Made by a program: the position numbers and the translations under genes
Notes under the pieces: model-generated
Told to the model about the DNA's origin: nothing
Seen by the model: the letters and a program-made list of their open reading frames with translations, nothing else
Databases searched by the model: none
Shown: piece after piece, positions 1-13,000 of the stretch
How positions within the stretch are numbered: position 1 is the stretch's first letter
Layout of the letters: each line of letters opens with the position of its first letter
Assembly: GCA_963969395.1 (NCBI GenBank)
Contig: OZ017805.1
Span: forward strand, 6,696,001-6,760,000
Length of the DNA: 64,000 bases
Direction: 5' to 3'
From: Pseudoscleropodium purum
Taxonomy: Eukaryota > Streptophyta > Bryopsida > Hypnales > Brachytheciaceae

Positions 1-1090
1 ATCTATGTATCCCAACAACTTGCGCATGTTCTTCAAAACAATCCCCGTTCACGTTTCAAAATTGACCAAGATCTTTACTACCCTTGATTCGGTCATGGGC
101 CCTTCCTTCTCCAACTAGGCGGTGTAGAGGTTAGCTCGGATCACCGTATGCTCTAAAACCATGATGAGTTCCTTGAGGTTGTGGACGAGCCGAAGAACCT
201 CCGTCTCCTTCCGTCTTGCCGCTTTCAACTCTCCCTTCGTCTACTCCAGTTGGAACTTGAGGCTATCATTTTCCTCCTCCAACTTTTGGATCTGTTCTTC
301 CTTTTGTCAGAACTCTTCCGAATCTGGACGTTTCTGGATCTCCAAAATCTGGTCCAAATCCACCTTGAGTTTGTCCACGATAAGGAGCATGTGATCCTCT
401 AGGTCGCCATACATCTATTTGGCTTGTTGCATCCATTGGATTCCGACTTCAAAGAACTCTAGTTCTTAAGGATGTTCCCGATCTGGAATCAGCTCCTCCC
501 TTTCCGGCGTTGGTGCCTTCCCCTATGCAGCCGGATTTGTGGACTTCCTTCGTTTCCGGTCCACCGCTTTTTCTTCCTCTTCCAGTTGCTCTTCTTCTTC
601 GGATTCCTTCTCCTCTTTCTCCAACTCATCCGTGACGCCATACTTCAGGATTTCGACTCTGGTATTGTACTGAATTGTCTCCTCTACACTCAAGACCTCC
701 TTGTGGTGATTGAGGTGGAACAGATATGAGGTGATAAGGCTGTGTTTCACCCGGCCCACGTGCTCTACTAGTTTGTCCACTACCTCTTAAATCACTCTCC
801 TCCAATGGACAATCCAGTCCTCTAAAGCCCCCAAAATGGTGTTAGCCACGGTGACTGTAACCCGGGTAGGCTTTTTCGAATACAAGATTGGAATTAGAAA
901 GTTTAGTACCCGTCTATGCCTCTTGTTCTTACAATCACTAATAGAAAAACCCTCCTTTGAGTGGGCCTGACTCCGAAACTTTCTGGCTACGTACTTATCC
1001 GTTCTTCCGGCTAGTTTGAGTCCATTCTTTTTAAATGAATAGACATCCGTCCAGATGTCTTCCGTCCAAGCTACGGGTCAACTTCTCACC
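1..1090 (-). mobile_element. Fragment of unclassified coiled-coil-ORF element, copy A (5' half, inverted)
   Basis: Read on the minus strand, this stretch matches the plus strand at about 10.74-11.83 kb. The peptide at 780-523 (VEILKYGVTDELEKEEKESE and onward) aligns with VEILKYGLTEELEKEEKESE at 11.17 kb. Farther left the glutamate/lysine-rich coiled coil continues with stops. It is the amino half of the gag-like or otherwise unknown ORF of the family described at 10056-13608. The fragment runs off the left edge of the window. Its right end abuts, in opposite orientation, the 3' end of the same family at about 1090. Function is unknown, and the copy cannot encode an intact protein. Confidence 0.75.
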
Positions 1091-1369
1091 TCATATCAAT
1101 AGCGGACCCTCTGATGGTAAAACAGAAGAATTGAAAACCAGTATATTGAGAGATGTAATTGGAAATTGGGTGATACCAAATCCGGATTGGAATCCGGATA
1201 GTAGTTGGTTCTGGTAAAAGAGTGGAAGAGAGTAGTCGAAAGAAGAAAAAATGATCACCTGGATATTGAAGTTTTAGTGAACATCTGGAATTCCCTGGGA
1301 TGATAATTCGTGTCATCTTACCACATTTTCATGTGTAAAGATACTTACGCCTAGACTGCGTGTGCAACA
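1090..1369 (+). mobile_element. 3' end of the same element family, copy A
   Basis: The stretch matches 13325-13608 and 46350-46632. It starts near 'gaccctctgatggtaaaaca' and ends in the family's terminal sequence (cctagactgcgtgtgcaaca). The end at 1369 is set by comparison with the copy at 13608, where a target-site duplication fixes the boundary. The next five bases (actcg) would be this copy's target duplication, but its partner lies outside the window. It is noncoding. Confidence 0.75.
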
Positions 1370-1629
1370 ACTCGCATGTTTGTGAAGTCCAAACGAAAGT
1401 GCCATGCCATTCAATTGTACACGGAGGTGAAATGCAAGATGATTATAGCTATTGTAGGGGTTCTAAAGCTATGATTGCGCCAATGTACAAGGGCTAGAAG
1501 CGCAAGTTCAAAGGTTCAAGAGTTGAGATAGATGAGTTCTGGTTCTGTCCAGATGACATTCAACATTGTGTGATGGGTCCACGGAGGTCTCATGTCCTTA
1601 GTTGGCTACAAATCTCGGACATCTGACCA

Positions 1630-2239
1630 GTGTTGATTAGTACTAACTTCACTTCAAATGAGATCACACTTTTTGAAGAAGCAGAATTCCACCTCCAAGA
1701 GCAACCATCTCTTTCTCCGCAACACCTATTTACATCTTCTAAACTTCTTGAAGTTGTAGAATGGAAGTTACAAGACTGCCACACGCTAATCAGCCTCCAT
1801 GTATTTGAAACGAGAAGAGCATTTGCAAAAATGACAAAACCCCTACCAATGATCATTGCAACCAATGGGGAATGCCCATAATGTGACAAGAACTATTCTT
1901 GGAGTAAATATGTTGCCATACCCAAGATTAGGAGTTGTTATGATACTATAGTCTAGTGTAGAACCTCATCACATGATATACCGCATCGCTCTTAGCAATT
2001 TTCCAGCTTGTACGTGCTTGCATTTTACAAGCATGGCGTCTGCATCCATTGGCAAGAGAAGAAAGTATGTCAATTGCAAACATTTGTATTATATCTTTTG
2101 TTATCTATGCAAGATGGACTACGAGAAAGACAAGTTCATTCACGTCCCAAGCTTTAGCATGGGTGAAGTCACAAAAGTTCTTCAGAAGGCAAGGATGATA
2201 AAATTAAATGTTTCATATAGCAACATCAGCATAGACTAG
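1630..2239 (+). pseudogene. Decayed transposon-like ORF with SWIM-type zinc finger
   Basis: The clearest part is 1973-2239, which reads MIYRIALSNFPACTC and then CKHLYYIFCYLCKMDYEKDK. The spacing C-x-C, 19 residues, C-x-H is the SWIM zinc-finger pattern. SWIM domains in plants are found in Mutator-like transposases and the related FAR1/FHY3 family, where they help nucleic acid or protein binding. An open stretch at 1630-1881 lies just upstream in the same orientation but matches nothing I know. No start or complete frame can be drawn. A related fragment sits at 29166-29320. The SWIM call is reasonable; assignment to MULE is inference. Confidence 0.5.
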
Positions 2240-4919
2240 TGCTCCAAGGGATTACTTCAAATTCATAGTTGTATATGTATTCAATGAGCAATAGCTACAT
2301 TTTATAAAAAGCATTTTGGTTATTTATGAATTTTGGAGGTCATACAATGATTGAATTTTGAGATTATCTTTTTCCTTATCTTTTTCCATCAATCTACATT
2401 AACTGTAGAGTATGAGAAATGCTTCATTTTTCAACAGTCACATATCCTACATCTAGAAATGGGGCACTAATTTTTTAGAATGTTTATTAAGAATTTAAAA
2501 ATGCAGTGGGGCTTATCAATTACTATGAATCCTGATTTGAAAGGTTTGAGGTTTAATGATTATTTTGTCTATGTAATTTACCCATTACATGACTATTCTT
2601 TGTATATAAAATCTACATGTTTTGTAAATAATTTCAAGCTATTTCTTCTAATATATAGTTAAGTTTAAATGATTTATTTGCTTTTTGTTTTTTTAACTGT
2701 GGAAAGAAATGAACACCAAGAGAAAAGACCTCTACAGAAGGACTAAAGTGCTACAATTGAATTTCTACATCAAATTTTCAAGAGTTCAAGCAACCTCTCA
2801 ACACTCTAAATATGACATGTGGTAGATCTTTCCAAAGAATGACCACGTTTTTGCCAAATTAGTCTTTCATGTACACTAGATCCTATCATCTAAAATAATT
2901 TGGAACACTTGAAGCTTTCCTAAATCCTTCCCGACATAGTTCGACGTAATTGTCTTCTATAATGATGCGTGGTAGTAAATTACCATTCATGTTTCCCCTA
3001 AACCTCATCTTATATAATTCCTTGTATATTTACCTATGTTGAATACTACAATTGCTATAGATATTTTGTTGTCATAAATTTCTATATTCAAGTTTGTTGT
3101 AAGTGTTCTTCAGCTAAAAAAGGTAATGAAATTAACCATTATCTAAACCACAGCAATAGGTCCACGGCAATAGGTTAATGTTACATATCTACGGTTATAG
3201 GTCTAGTATACAAGGTGTATGGATTTATTATTTTTAATCTAAATTTGAGATATTTTCAACATAGTTGGTCCCCGATACTGAAAGGTTTTCAACTTTTTTG
3301 AAGTAGATGTTTAGGCTCACAAAATGTACACTCACAGTTCCTCAGCTCACGCTTTTAGGGTCACTAACTAGCATCGTTGTTCCTCATCAATGGAAGAGGG
3401 TGTTGAAAATCTCCTCCTCTATCAAAGCCACAATGTAGCATCCCGTACTGCATCAAGCCATAATCGATGTACCTATGATAAATAAAGTCCAGCTCATTAC
3501 TTGAATGATTTATTATATGAATTCAAATTTGAATGTATAATCACTAAATTCAAAAAAAATGCTAATAAGGTAATAAAACTCCAAGAAGAGTTTAAGAGAA
3601 CTACAAAGGTGGTAATCAAATACACAATGTAGATAGATTTTTTGATTTACTGTTTTAGTTTTATATATATATTGATCTAGATTGTTTGCATTGTTTGAAA
3701 TTTGTAATGAGTTAACAATATTTCTACTGAGCTCACTATTGCATTGTTTCTTTGTGAACAAGCTATTGGCATTTTTGTGGACTAGTGAGCTTATGATATA
3801 CTCTTTGAGTTCATTGTTGCACTACTTTCTTTGTGAGTAGGCTATTGGCATTTCTATAGGGCTTATCGAGCATGAAGAGTTGAAAAAACTAAAGTGTCTT
3901 TAGGGATTACAAACATTCTTTTGAAAAGAAATTGGACATTTGTTGATCTATAGTATAGTCTAGTTTAAAAAGGGTAATCAAGGGTGAGAATTTAAATATC
4001 AAGACATTGAAATAGAGTAGTTTAGAGCAGAATTAGATCTTCAAATTTTGATTAAGGAGATTGTTGAAATGAAGAGATATAGTGCCATTTTTGAGGATCA
4101 ATGTGTGGAGAACTACAAATGAAAAAAGGTAGTGGTTTGTCATTGTGGCTCAAGTCAACATTCCATTCAACAATGGCAAATGACTTTGATTTAAATATTC
4201 TTACCTTACAACTATTCTTTTGTGTGTTTTGCCTTGGTGGATCACTTAATGTATCTATAACAAACTACATGTGTTTAAGTGATTTTTTGGCCCCCTATTT
4301 ACTTTTCAATAAACTCTAATTTCAACTTCTAATTTTGAACTTTGTTCAACAATGATTATAGGTTTCCATTGCCAAAAATTCCCAACACAAATAACATATG
4401 AAATGATTCCTAGAAGAGGTTGAAAAATGAATTGAAATGGCATGTTTTTTAACTCAAATATTTATAAGAAATACATTTACATGACCATTACATCATTATT
4501 CAAGGAAATTGAATTTTCAATACAAAATTATTTATAACAATTTTATCTTACATAAAATAGGGATGTAAAAGTTATTTTTAGCTCTACAATGTATTTTTTT
4601 TCTTCAAATATTTGTAATTACTTATAATTAACAAAGAAAGATATCATTAATTCAAATTAAATATAAACTTTCTATGTGCAAAAATCTTTTATAGTATATT
4701 TTTTCTTTTCTTCTTATTTAAATTTTAGAATATAATATAAGGGCTTAAAATCTTAACACATGTAGTTTCTAATGGACATTCTAAGCAATATTTACAAATT
4801 ATTCATATTATGATATTGTGATTGCTTCATACAAATGCATCTATCATATTTTGGTACATCATTCAACATTTGCCAAAATAGACAATAGTTATATTTATTA
4901 AGTGTGCATAGTTTTTTCA
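2240..4919. other. No gene seen; AT-rich decayed sequence
   Basis: No open frame here looks like a gene. A short plus-strand stretch near 2700-2830 (WKEMNTKRKDLYRRTKVLQL) has protein-like composition and may be another transposon remnant. The rest is AT-rich with frequent stops in all frames. Confidence 0.5.
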
Positions 4920-4929
4920 CCTACATTGG

Positions 4930-6417
4930 TGGCAAAATTTTGGCTTCAAAGGAGTATACACAAGATTTGAAGATGAAAACATAGGATTGAAGTTACTAGC
5001 GCAATTAGAAGAATTGAAGCAATCATTGAAAAAGGATGACAATCTTTATATACTTAATTGTAAGTCTTAACCTTATTTGTCATGCTTACTACTATTTTAC
5101 TCCCCATTTATTTTGATTATATCCCTTTAATTTTCATTGAAAAGGGCATTGACGCTTCAAGTAAGAACAACATAGTACTTACATCCTTATGACCATTGTC
5201 TCACATTGATTTTTTATATGTTCCCTCTATAAATGATTGCAAATTAGTGCCTCAAAAGTTTGTAAAGAATACATGGTACTTATTGATTATTGTAGGGTGA
5301 TTACTAGTATACTTGAAGTGCTTATTGTTTATTCTAGAAAGATGTTGCTTGTTGCTTATTGCTTATTCATCAACTTCTTCTTTTGCATACAACGAATTAT
5401 TCAAGTGTGAAGCAAATTGGGGATTATTTGGATCCATACAACAAATTGTAATCTTGTGAGTGAACAATTGAACACAACTACATTAGAGGTATGTATATTA
5501 CCTACCTCTATTAGTAGCACTTCTTTACAAGATAAAAATACAACTAATTTAGGTCCTACATTTTTTAACTCATGATCACAAGAAGTAGATTTCCCTGTGA
5601 AGATTAATGAAATAAAACATCTCACAATTTAAATTCTAGATTTTAATGTAAAGCTACTAAATGCTTCTATATAGACAAAAATTATGTGGATAGAGCCAAA
5701 ACATGATATAGCCAATGTAACCTCCTATACGTTGATATGAATTTAGGTGTGTATATTCTTTTTAGCAAATTTTATAATAAGCATACCCCCTGCTTTTGAT
5801 AAATATGAGTGCCTTGTGAAATGCAAATAATAAATGTATTGATGTTGCTAAAATTATTGATTGTATGTAGCTTTGATAGAAACTCTAATGACCATAGAAG
5901 GAAAGCAATTTTGGAAGTTTATTGCCAACTTTCTTGATCCTAAAAGTTCTTGGAGTTAGAGCTTATTTTTGCTTTTCAAATTATTGTACAAGCTCCATGT
6001 TGTAGTTGATTGATTTTGTGCATTACACTCTCATTAAGCAGAGAAATTAAAACCTAGCAAAAGGTTTCAACTTTTCAGCATTCCCAAGTTTGAATATAGG
6101 CAATTGAAAAGACTTGTTGATCTTTCATTTGACGGCATAGAAGAGAAGAAAAAGGTAAGTCTAAATACTATAGGAAAAGAGAATATACTTATGGTAGGTC
6201 ATACAGGATCTAATTTAGAATCAAAGGTTGGAAAAAGAAGACTATGTAAGGCTCTCAATTCAACCATTTGTAAGGGTAAGGCCAAAGCATAGAATACTAA
6301 AGAAAATGCAAGTGAGCAACCTCCATCACATTTATAGGTAGAATTTCCACTTGAGCCACTATTACAAGGAAAAAACAATAAAGTTGAAACCATAATGATT
6401 AAATCACTTTGTCCCAT
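4930..6417 (+). pseudogene. Protein-like fragments of an unrecognised, probably transposon, gene
   Basis: Separate plus-strand pieces have coding-like composition. Near 4945-5060 reads GVYTRFEDENIGLKLLAQLE, followed by an EELKQSLKKDDN helix. Near 6075-6290 reads FSIPKFEYRQLKRLVDLSFD, running into a lysine-rich segment up to 6292. They are separated by stop-rich AT-rich DNA, so they could be exons of one dead gene or unrelated scraps. I do not recognise the family. They lie downstream of the SWIM fragment in the same orientation and might belong to the same element. Confidence 0.3.
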
Positions 6418-6540
6418 GACTTGCCTTGTAGAAGTTTGTTTTTTAAGATTTACCTCTAACTAAACTTAGGTCCAATTTTCTTTTATGGGTTGCCCATCAA
6501 TATCCCTGGTTTTAGTTGTATATAAATTTAAGGAAATTAC

Positions 6541-6930
6541 CAAAAATAGAGATAGTGTAAGCCAACCCAAAATCCAAGTAAAGTCCAACTATGTTCTTTG
6601 GGATGCCCTATAGTACCTCCAATTTCAATAAATTTAAAAAAAAATTCATCAAAGTGGGGGCATCCCAATTTTCAATTCAAAATTTAAACTAAAAGTGGTA
6701 GTACTGGAAGCCATCCCCCCAACCCTAATTGGGCTCAATTATATTCTTTAAGGTGACTGGTAATACCCTCATTTTTTATTCTATAGGGAATTTTTTTTGA
6801 ACCCAAAGTAAGAGTAGGAGAGCAAGCTCAAAAACCTTAGTTGGGTTTGACTAGGTTCTTTAGGGTGCCCAGTAGTACTCCCATTTTCAGTTTTTGGTTT
6901 AGAATTTTTTATTTTTTTTATTTTTAAGTT
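6541..6930. repeat. Degenerate tandem array, about 3 units (same family as 25.04-25.98 kb)
   Basis: Units at about 6560, 6709 and 6822 each carry a core like 'ccttagttgggtttgactag' followed by 'gttctttagggtgcccagta' and a T-rich spacer. Unit length is roughly 110-150 bp. The same core recurs seven times at 25.04-25.98 kb in the same orientation. Confidence 0.7.
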
Positions 6931-7253
6931 TCCGTATAAGTGTTAGAATTGATATAAAGTAATTTTTACTTGTGATAACTTTTATTTAAGATTTCCTTAT
7001 GCTATATAAGATGCTAATGTCCATTTATTGACCAACAAAAATGATACTAAAAGTCTAAATCCAATATTGTTTGAATAAATTAATGCAAAATTAAGACAAA
7101 AGTGGCTTCAACCCTTGCCTTAAGTGGATTAATTTGGCATTTACAAAGATGACTTGGCATGAATCTCAAATATGCAATCAATTTTATAGTACCAATGGAG
7201 ATGAATTAGGTGAGGAATAATAAAGAAATCAATTTTGACCATTGATTTCATAT

Positions 7254-7261
7254 CCTCCAAG
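7254..7261. repeat. Probable 8-bp target-site duplication, left (giant hAT)
   Basis: The sequence cctccaag directly precedes the hAT end TAGGGTTGAC. The matching site on the right is ctttcaag at 24161-24168. Six of eight bases agree and both differences are C/T transitions, the expected decay. hAT elements make 8-bp duplications. Confidence 0.5.
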
Positions 7262-7440
7262 TAGGGTTGACAAATCGAAACGTCCGCTCCAAATTCACAT
7301 CCCTGATTTGGATGTCCGTTTGCACGGACTCTAGCGGATGCATCATCCTTCACGCTGTTAGAAGGTGGTCGATGTGGACGGGGTAGACAAGGTGGATGGG
7401 GGTTCTAGCGGTTTAGGTGGGCAGTTTAGAGGTTTGGATG
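7262..7440. repeat. Left terminal and subterminal GC-rich repeats of the hAT element
   Basis: The terminal TAGGGTTGACAAATCG is followed by clustered GTCCGC, GTCCGT, GGACGG and GTGGAC motifs (for example near 7281, 7313 and 7376). This is strikingly GC-rich against the AT-rich surroundings. Short subterminal repeats near hAT ends are classically bound by the transposase. Confidence 0.6.
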
Positions 7441-7854
7441 TTAGTGTTACCAATGTTTTTATCAAAAATTACTTGTGGTCATTTGAACTTGGGTTTTTAT
7501 TTTTCTTATATTGCAATTGTCATTGATAGGGATGGAATTGTACAGCAAAACAATGATTTGTACAGGAAAGCCATCGGTATTGCAATGTACTAGTACATCA
7601 TGCTCCATTTAAAAAAAGAAACACATAATCCATTTTTAATTCTTCTATAGGATTTCACTTGGTTTCTGAAACAAAATCACCCTAAAACCCTAATAGATTA
7701 AGGGGATTTATATCATCAATAAGCAAACTACTTCTGTAATGAAATGATTAAACAATCCATTGTCATTATGTGTTCAATATATCATAAGCAACTAAACACT
7801 TAAACACCTAAGCTTACTTCTCTTCAATTCCTATGGATGCCAATCAACATCTCC

Positions 7855-10050
7855 TTTCACCTTAGCCCCACTACTCTCTCCTCTAGCTCTCCGTTCAAAA
7901 TCTTCATTGTCAGAGTCATCTTCCATATCATCTGAATCAAGTATCATTGTCTTCTTCAAGCCTTCCTTCAAAGTAGGTGATTTCCCTTCTTTGGATCTAT
8001 TTTTTCCTTTTTTCCCTTGTAAGAATTAGGCGGGATTTTTCTAATAGGGATTTCTTTTTTTGTTTTAGGAAGCAATGACATCTTCATCAAGGGGGGTTCT
8101 TTTTCTTCACTGGAGAGATAGCAAAAGGCCGCATTTCTCTTTTAATTTTCCCTTTACTCGATTCTTGAACAATGAGTCTTGGTTTAGGGTAGGGTTGTCT
8201 GTGAATGGTTATCTCCACTTTGACCTTCTTTAGAATTTGTGGAGTGTATTTTGTTGATTTGATGGGTTCTTGTACTACTGCTTTTCCTAACGTCGAGCAC
8301 CTATAGATTCCAACAGTGTCTCATCATCATTCATATCAATTAGGACTATAGGTGATGACACCACTTTCCGTAGATTAATGCTTGAAGAGTTTTCTTTTGA
8401 AATGTTCATTAGGCGTTTTCCATACCCAAATCTTTTGGAACCATCCAATCCCGTGCTAGCGGGCTTCAATTGTGTCGGTGGAAGAGCACTAAATCTTGGT
8501 ACTTGAAGAATTGACTTCATTGGCTTCTTTCTTTTGTTACTCTCCAAAAGAATTGAATTTGTGGATGCCATCCTTGTTGAACCACTATTCTTCTGTACTT
8601 CAATATTTGATTCACCCTTATTGCTACTATTGTTGTCCACATCTTTTTGGACATCCACCTCAATGACCTCACACCCTTCTTTGTCATTTTGGTTGACATT
8701 TCCTTGCACCATCTCTAGTGCCACGGATGGAGACTTTGAAATTAGAACTACTTCATTTGTTCCATCATTGCCAACTGCATTCTCATTTGGCTCTAACTCC
8801 TTGGCATTAGCAGCTCCTTTTTTTGATAAAATGTTTTGACTACTCATGAATCCAATTCCATTGCAATATATAGCTATCAAAGGGAGATTTTCATCTGCCC
8901 CTATATTGTCCTCATCTTTAGTAAAGGCATATGTATTGTTCGCATTGTCTTGAACGTCAACATTGCGGTGATTACGGTTATGATACATATCATTACCCAA
9001 ATTGTGGATGTCTTTTGTAACGTCTTCATTATTCATAGGAGGTGCATCATACAAGTCATCCTCGTCCCTTTCGTCATCCTCCTCCTCCTCATCTTCCAAC
9101 GCCGGCCTATCCAAATCCTTTGACTCCACGTTATCATGGTATCACTTTTTTCATCTTTTTCCTTTGACGCAGCTAAATTTTGGAATTGGTATACACATAC
9201 ACCAAATCCGTTGCTTTCTCTAACTTCAACTTTCTCTGATTTTGCGATTTGTTGTAAACAAAAAAATAGCTGCTCCAATTTCATTCACATGAAGATGATG
9301 ACACCGGTTGGGCCAATATTCTCTTCACTAATGGAGCTATAAGCTTGCCACATGCACCCTTGAAATCCCACCAAGCATGTGTGGACAACATTTGTTCCCC
9401 CGGATTCAACATTCTATGGAATGGAGGTTTCTTATGTCGAAAAGCCGTGAATTCCTAGACCATTGTTGCGTAGTCATCTAGTTTACATGTTTTCTCCAAA
9501 ATACGTTTGCATGCCAACATTGCATTTGGATCGTTGGCTAGTTCTTTGTCGTGAAGAAGATATGGGTTCAAAAGAGCTATGGCATAATGTAGATCGTTCT
9601 CTCCCATTTCCCTTCAGTGGCTAAAGGATTGTTCCAATGGAATTGCGAGCCTTTCACGCAAACTAAGAGGCGGGCTTTGTAATGTGTATACATGCTTCTA
9701 TAACTTCCTCATGATATACAACACCTTCCCCATGCATGGTGACTTCAAATCTAAATCACGTAGTGCATACACAATTGGTTCAACCATCTCTACAAAATTG
9801 ATGGAACAGTTCCAAAAATGGTCATCCTTGACGAAAGTCTTCACCTCTTCGACAACGGTTCTAGGTTTGGTTTTATTGCCATGTTTGTTCTTGAACGTAA
9901 GTACGTATTCCGTTAATTAGGGGTCCACCACCGTTTGTTCCAATGTTCCTCTCAATTTCGTCAAGCGGTCCATCATGATGAATTTAGAGGCAAATCTTGT
10001 ATCCCCTGACATCAATAGACAGATTTGGCAAATACTTCTACAATAGAGCA
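7855..10050 (-). pseudogene. hAT transposase, C-terminal half (DUF659/hAT dimerisation), broken
   Basis: Read from 10050 down, the frame gives TRFASKFIMMDRL, then EPIVYALRDLDLKSPCMGKV near 9.79-9.72 kb, then WWDFKGACGKLIAPLVKRIL near 9.39-9.33 kb. The hAT dimerisation signature QPVSSSSCE*NWSSYFFVY follows near 9.31-9.25 kb, where the expected arginine of the CERNWS motif has become TGA (CGA to TGA). Further TAG/TAA codons and a frameshift follow. Beyond 9129 the reading continues as a long charged tail. An acidic part at 9129-8287 is open for 280 codons (begins ESKDLDRPALEDEEEEDDER), and a lysine-rich part decays to about 7855. Such a long tail is unusual for hAT proteins. The gene once acted in excision and insertion of its element in the nucleus and is now dead. 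The N-terminal half lies beyond the insertion at 10056-13608. Confidence 0.8.
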
Positions 10051-10055
10051 AGTGG
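10051..10055. repeat. 5-bp target-site duplication AGTGG, left
   Basis: AGTGG immediately precedes the element start TGTGGGAGCACG. The identical AGTGG follows the other end at 13609-13613. Confidence 0.85.
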
Positions 10056-13000
10056 TGTGGGAGCACGAAAACTCAAACCGGATAAGTAAGTTTAGAATTT
10101 GGATTAGATAGACTTGCAAATTTCATTTTTTTGATAACTTCTAGAGATTTCCACTGCACTACGACTATAATAGAAATAGTCAATTTCTGGATTGCTAAAA
10201 CCCTTAGTAACGTTACAGAAACAAATCCGATACGGATCCGGAATCTGAAAAAGTACCAAATTCCCCAAATCTACGTTCTAGACTTCCGGTCTAAAAAACT
10301 AGGAGACCGTTAGGGGAACGGTCATCTACCCATTCTCCACCGAGAATTGTTAGCCGCGCACCGGGTACTTAAACCCACCGCCACTCCTCTTTTTTTCCTT
10401 CTCTGCTTGCTGAACTTGATGAATGTGTAGTTGAGAGAAAGAATGGTGAATTAGCGGCCGAGATAGGAAGAAACGGAAGGAGTAGTACCGGATTAGGCTT
10501 GCGAGTTGTCGGTGATTCATGGCAGCAGTTGTCGACTGGGCTATACAAAAATTTGGAGTTATAGCCCGGATGGTTTGTTCGATTATCCCTTCCGATCCAA
10601 GTCACCGAGTGCAGTTAGAGGAGGACCTCATGTGTATCGCGTGTGTCGGGTTGTTAGATAGGTCATGGAGCATAAAAAACGAGGAGATGATTTAGGAACT
10701 CATCTATGGAGTTTCGAATCAATACGAGTTGACAGTGAGAGGTCGACCTGTAGTTTGGATGGAAGACATCTAGGCATATGTCTATTCGTTTAAGAAAAAT
10801 GGGCTCGGACTAGCCGGAAGAGCAAACAAGTACGTGATTGGAAAGTTCCGGAGTCAAACCCACTCAAAAGAGGAATTTGCCATTAGCGATTGGAAAAATG
10901 AGAGGCATAGACGGGTACCGAATTTCCTTATTCCAATGTTGTATCCAAAAAAGCCTACATGCATTACGGTCATGGTGGCCAATACCATTTTGGGGTCTTT
11001 CGAGGACCGGATCGTCCATTAGAGAAGAGTGATTCAAGGAGTCATGGGCAAGCTGGCAAAGCACGTAGGCCAAGCAAAGCACAGCCCTATCATGCCCTAT
11101 CTGTTCCACTTCTATCACCACAAGAAGGTCTTGAGTGCTGGAGAGACAATTGAGTACAACACTGGAGTTGAGATCCTAAAGTACGGCCTCACGGAAGAGT
11201 TGGAGAAGGAAGAGAAGGAATCCGAAGAAAAACAACCGGAAGAAGAAGAAAAAGTAGTGGATCGGAAACGAAGGAAGTCCATAGATTTGGCGATAAGGGG
11301 GAAGGTGCTAACACCAAAACAGGAGGAAGTGATACCCGATCCGGAACATCCCCAAGAGCTCGAGTTTTTTTAAGCTGGAATTCAATGGATGCAACAAGCC
11401 AAACAGATGTATGGCAACCTGGAGGATCACGTGCTTCTTATCGCAAATGAACTCAATGTAGAGCTGGACCAAATTTTGGAGGAGATCCGGAAATGCCCAA
11501 ATCTAGAGGAGTTCCGACAAAAGGAGGAATAGATCCGGAAGTTGGAGGAGGAAAGGGACAACTTCAAGTCCCAACTCGAATGGACGGAGGGGGAGTTGAA
11601 TGCGGCGAGACGGAAGGAGACAGAGGCTCTTCGACTTGTCTACGACCTCAACGAACTCGTTATAGTTCCGGAACATACAGTGATCCGAGTTGAGCTCTAC
11701 ATCGCCTAGTTGGTGAAAAAAAGGTATATGACCGGATCCAGGATGGTAAAGATCTTGGTCGACTTCAAAGCCTAGATGGAGATTGTTTTGAAGGACATGC
11801 ACAAGTTGCTGGGGTACTTGGATCTGGAATGAGCCATCAATTTAGAAAGGTTTCCGGAAGTTCCTAAGAGCATATTCTGGAATACTCTGATTCGACAGGC
11901 TTCAAGTTGCCCAATCCAACCACAATCGAAGGGACTACAATCTATCCTCATCCTAGTTGCAAAATCCTTAAGTAGCCAAGCACGGACTCCATCAAGACCA
12001 GCAAGACTTGAGCCAGAAAAAGGGACAAGTGGGAAGTTTATTCCAATAGAACAAGCGCTTTCCATCTCGATTTTTCCACCACCTAGGAAAGTCACGACCA
12101 AAAAATTTATGGTACCCGAATTAATGGTTTGCGGCAACTTTGATGCAGGGATTGGAGTAATGACAAATCCGGCTCAATCTCATCTACAAGATTTTTCTCA
12201 TATACAGCAGTCGACACCAAAATGGGATCGTGTTGAGATTGAATTGAATGAATCACCGCAAGTTAAGGACCCGCGGATTCAGGAGATTGAGGAGTCGGAA
12301 AAAGAAGTACTAAAGTCTAGATCTGAGGAAGAGACGGAATCAGAAGACTCACCTCCCAAGGTTTTTTGGAAGCCCGAAATTCGGTCATCAGCAAAGAATA
12401 CTCCAATGAAGGCTTCATTGAAGACTCGGGGCAGTGAAAGAGGAAGCAGCTCAAAAAAGGCACGGTGGGGTAGATAGAGCACAGGTAATTAGGTAGGATT
12501 TTTATCTAGAACGGGATTTCTAAGCTTGGATCCGGGTTCCAGATCATTTTAGGGATTCCAGATTTGTCAGGACAGTTGGACTATGGATGTTTTGGATATC
12601 TCGGGTTGTTCATTAATTAGTTGAGTTGATTTTCGGGGTGCCTTTTTGGCTTTTTAGGCGTTGACTTTGGTTTTGATTTTGGTTTTTAAGGGCGGGCAAG
12701 TTTGTTGCCCTCTCATTCCACCCAAACAATTATTTTGTTGTATTTCATTCCCTTCTTTAATTTGAGTTACTTGGTGAACATTTTGGCTCCAACCAGGTCT
12801 CCGGATTGTGTTGGTTTGCTGTTTTGAATGTTGAGATGTGAGAAGGACGGGTAAGGAGGAATCCGGATTTTGGATAACTTAATCAGACTGAGGGAGTACT
12901 ATTGTAATGATGTTAAATACGAGACGAGGGAGCTATGCGTCGTCCCTTTGAACTAACAGAACGGTAATCCAGTTTTTAGTGAAGAGTGGTGTGAGTGTAG

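Noticed and set aside
7675..7700. Telomere-like ccctaaaaccctaat
   Set aside because: Only two imperfect units, so no interstitial telomere array is supported. The same holds for accaccctaaccctaaa near 27590.
8534..9342. Several plus-strand open frames opposite the hAT tail
   Set aside because: They are shadows of the acidic minus-strand reading, being rich in Ser/Leu runs created by the complement of Glu/Asp codons.
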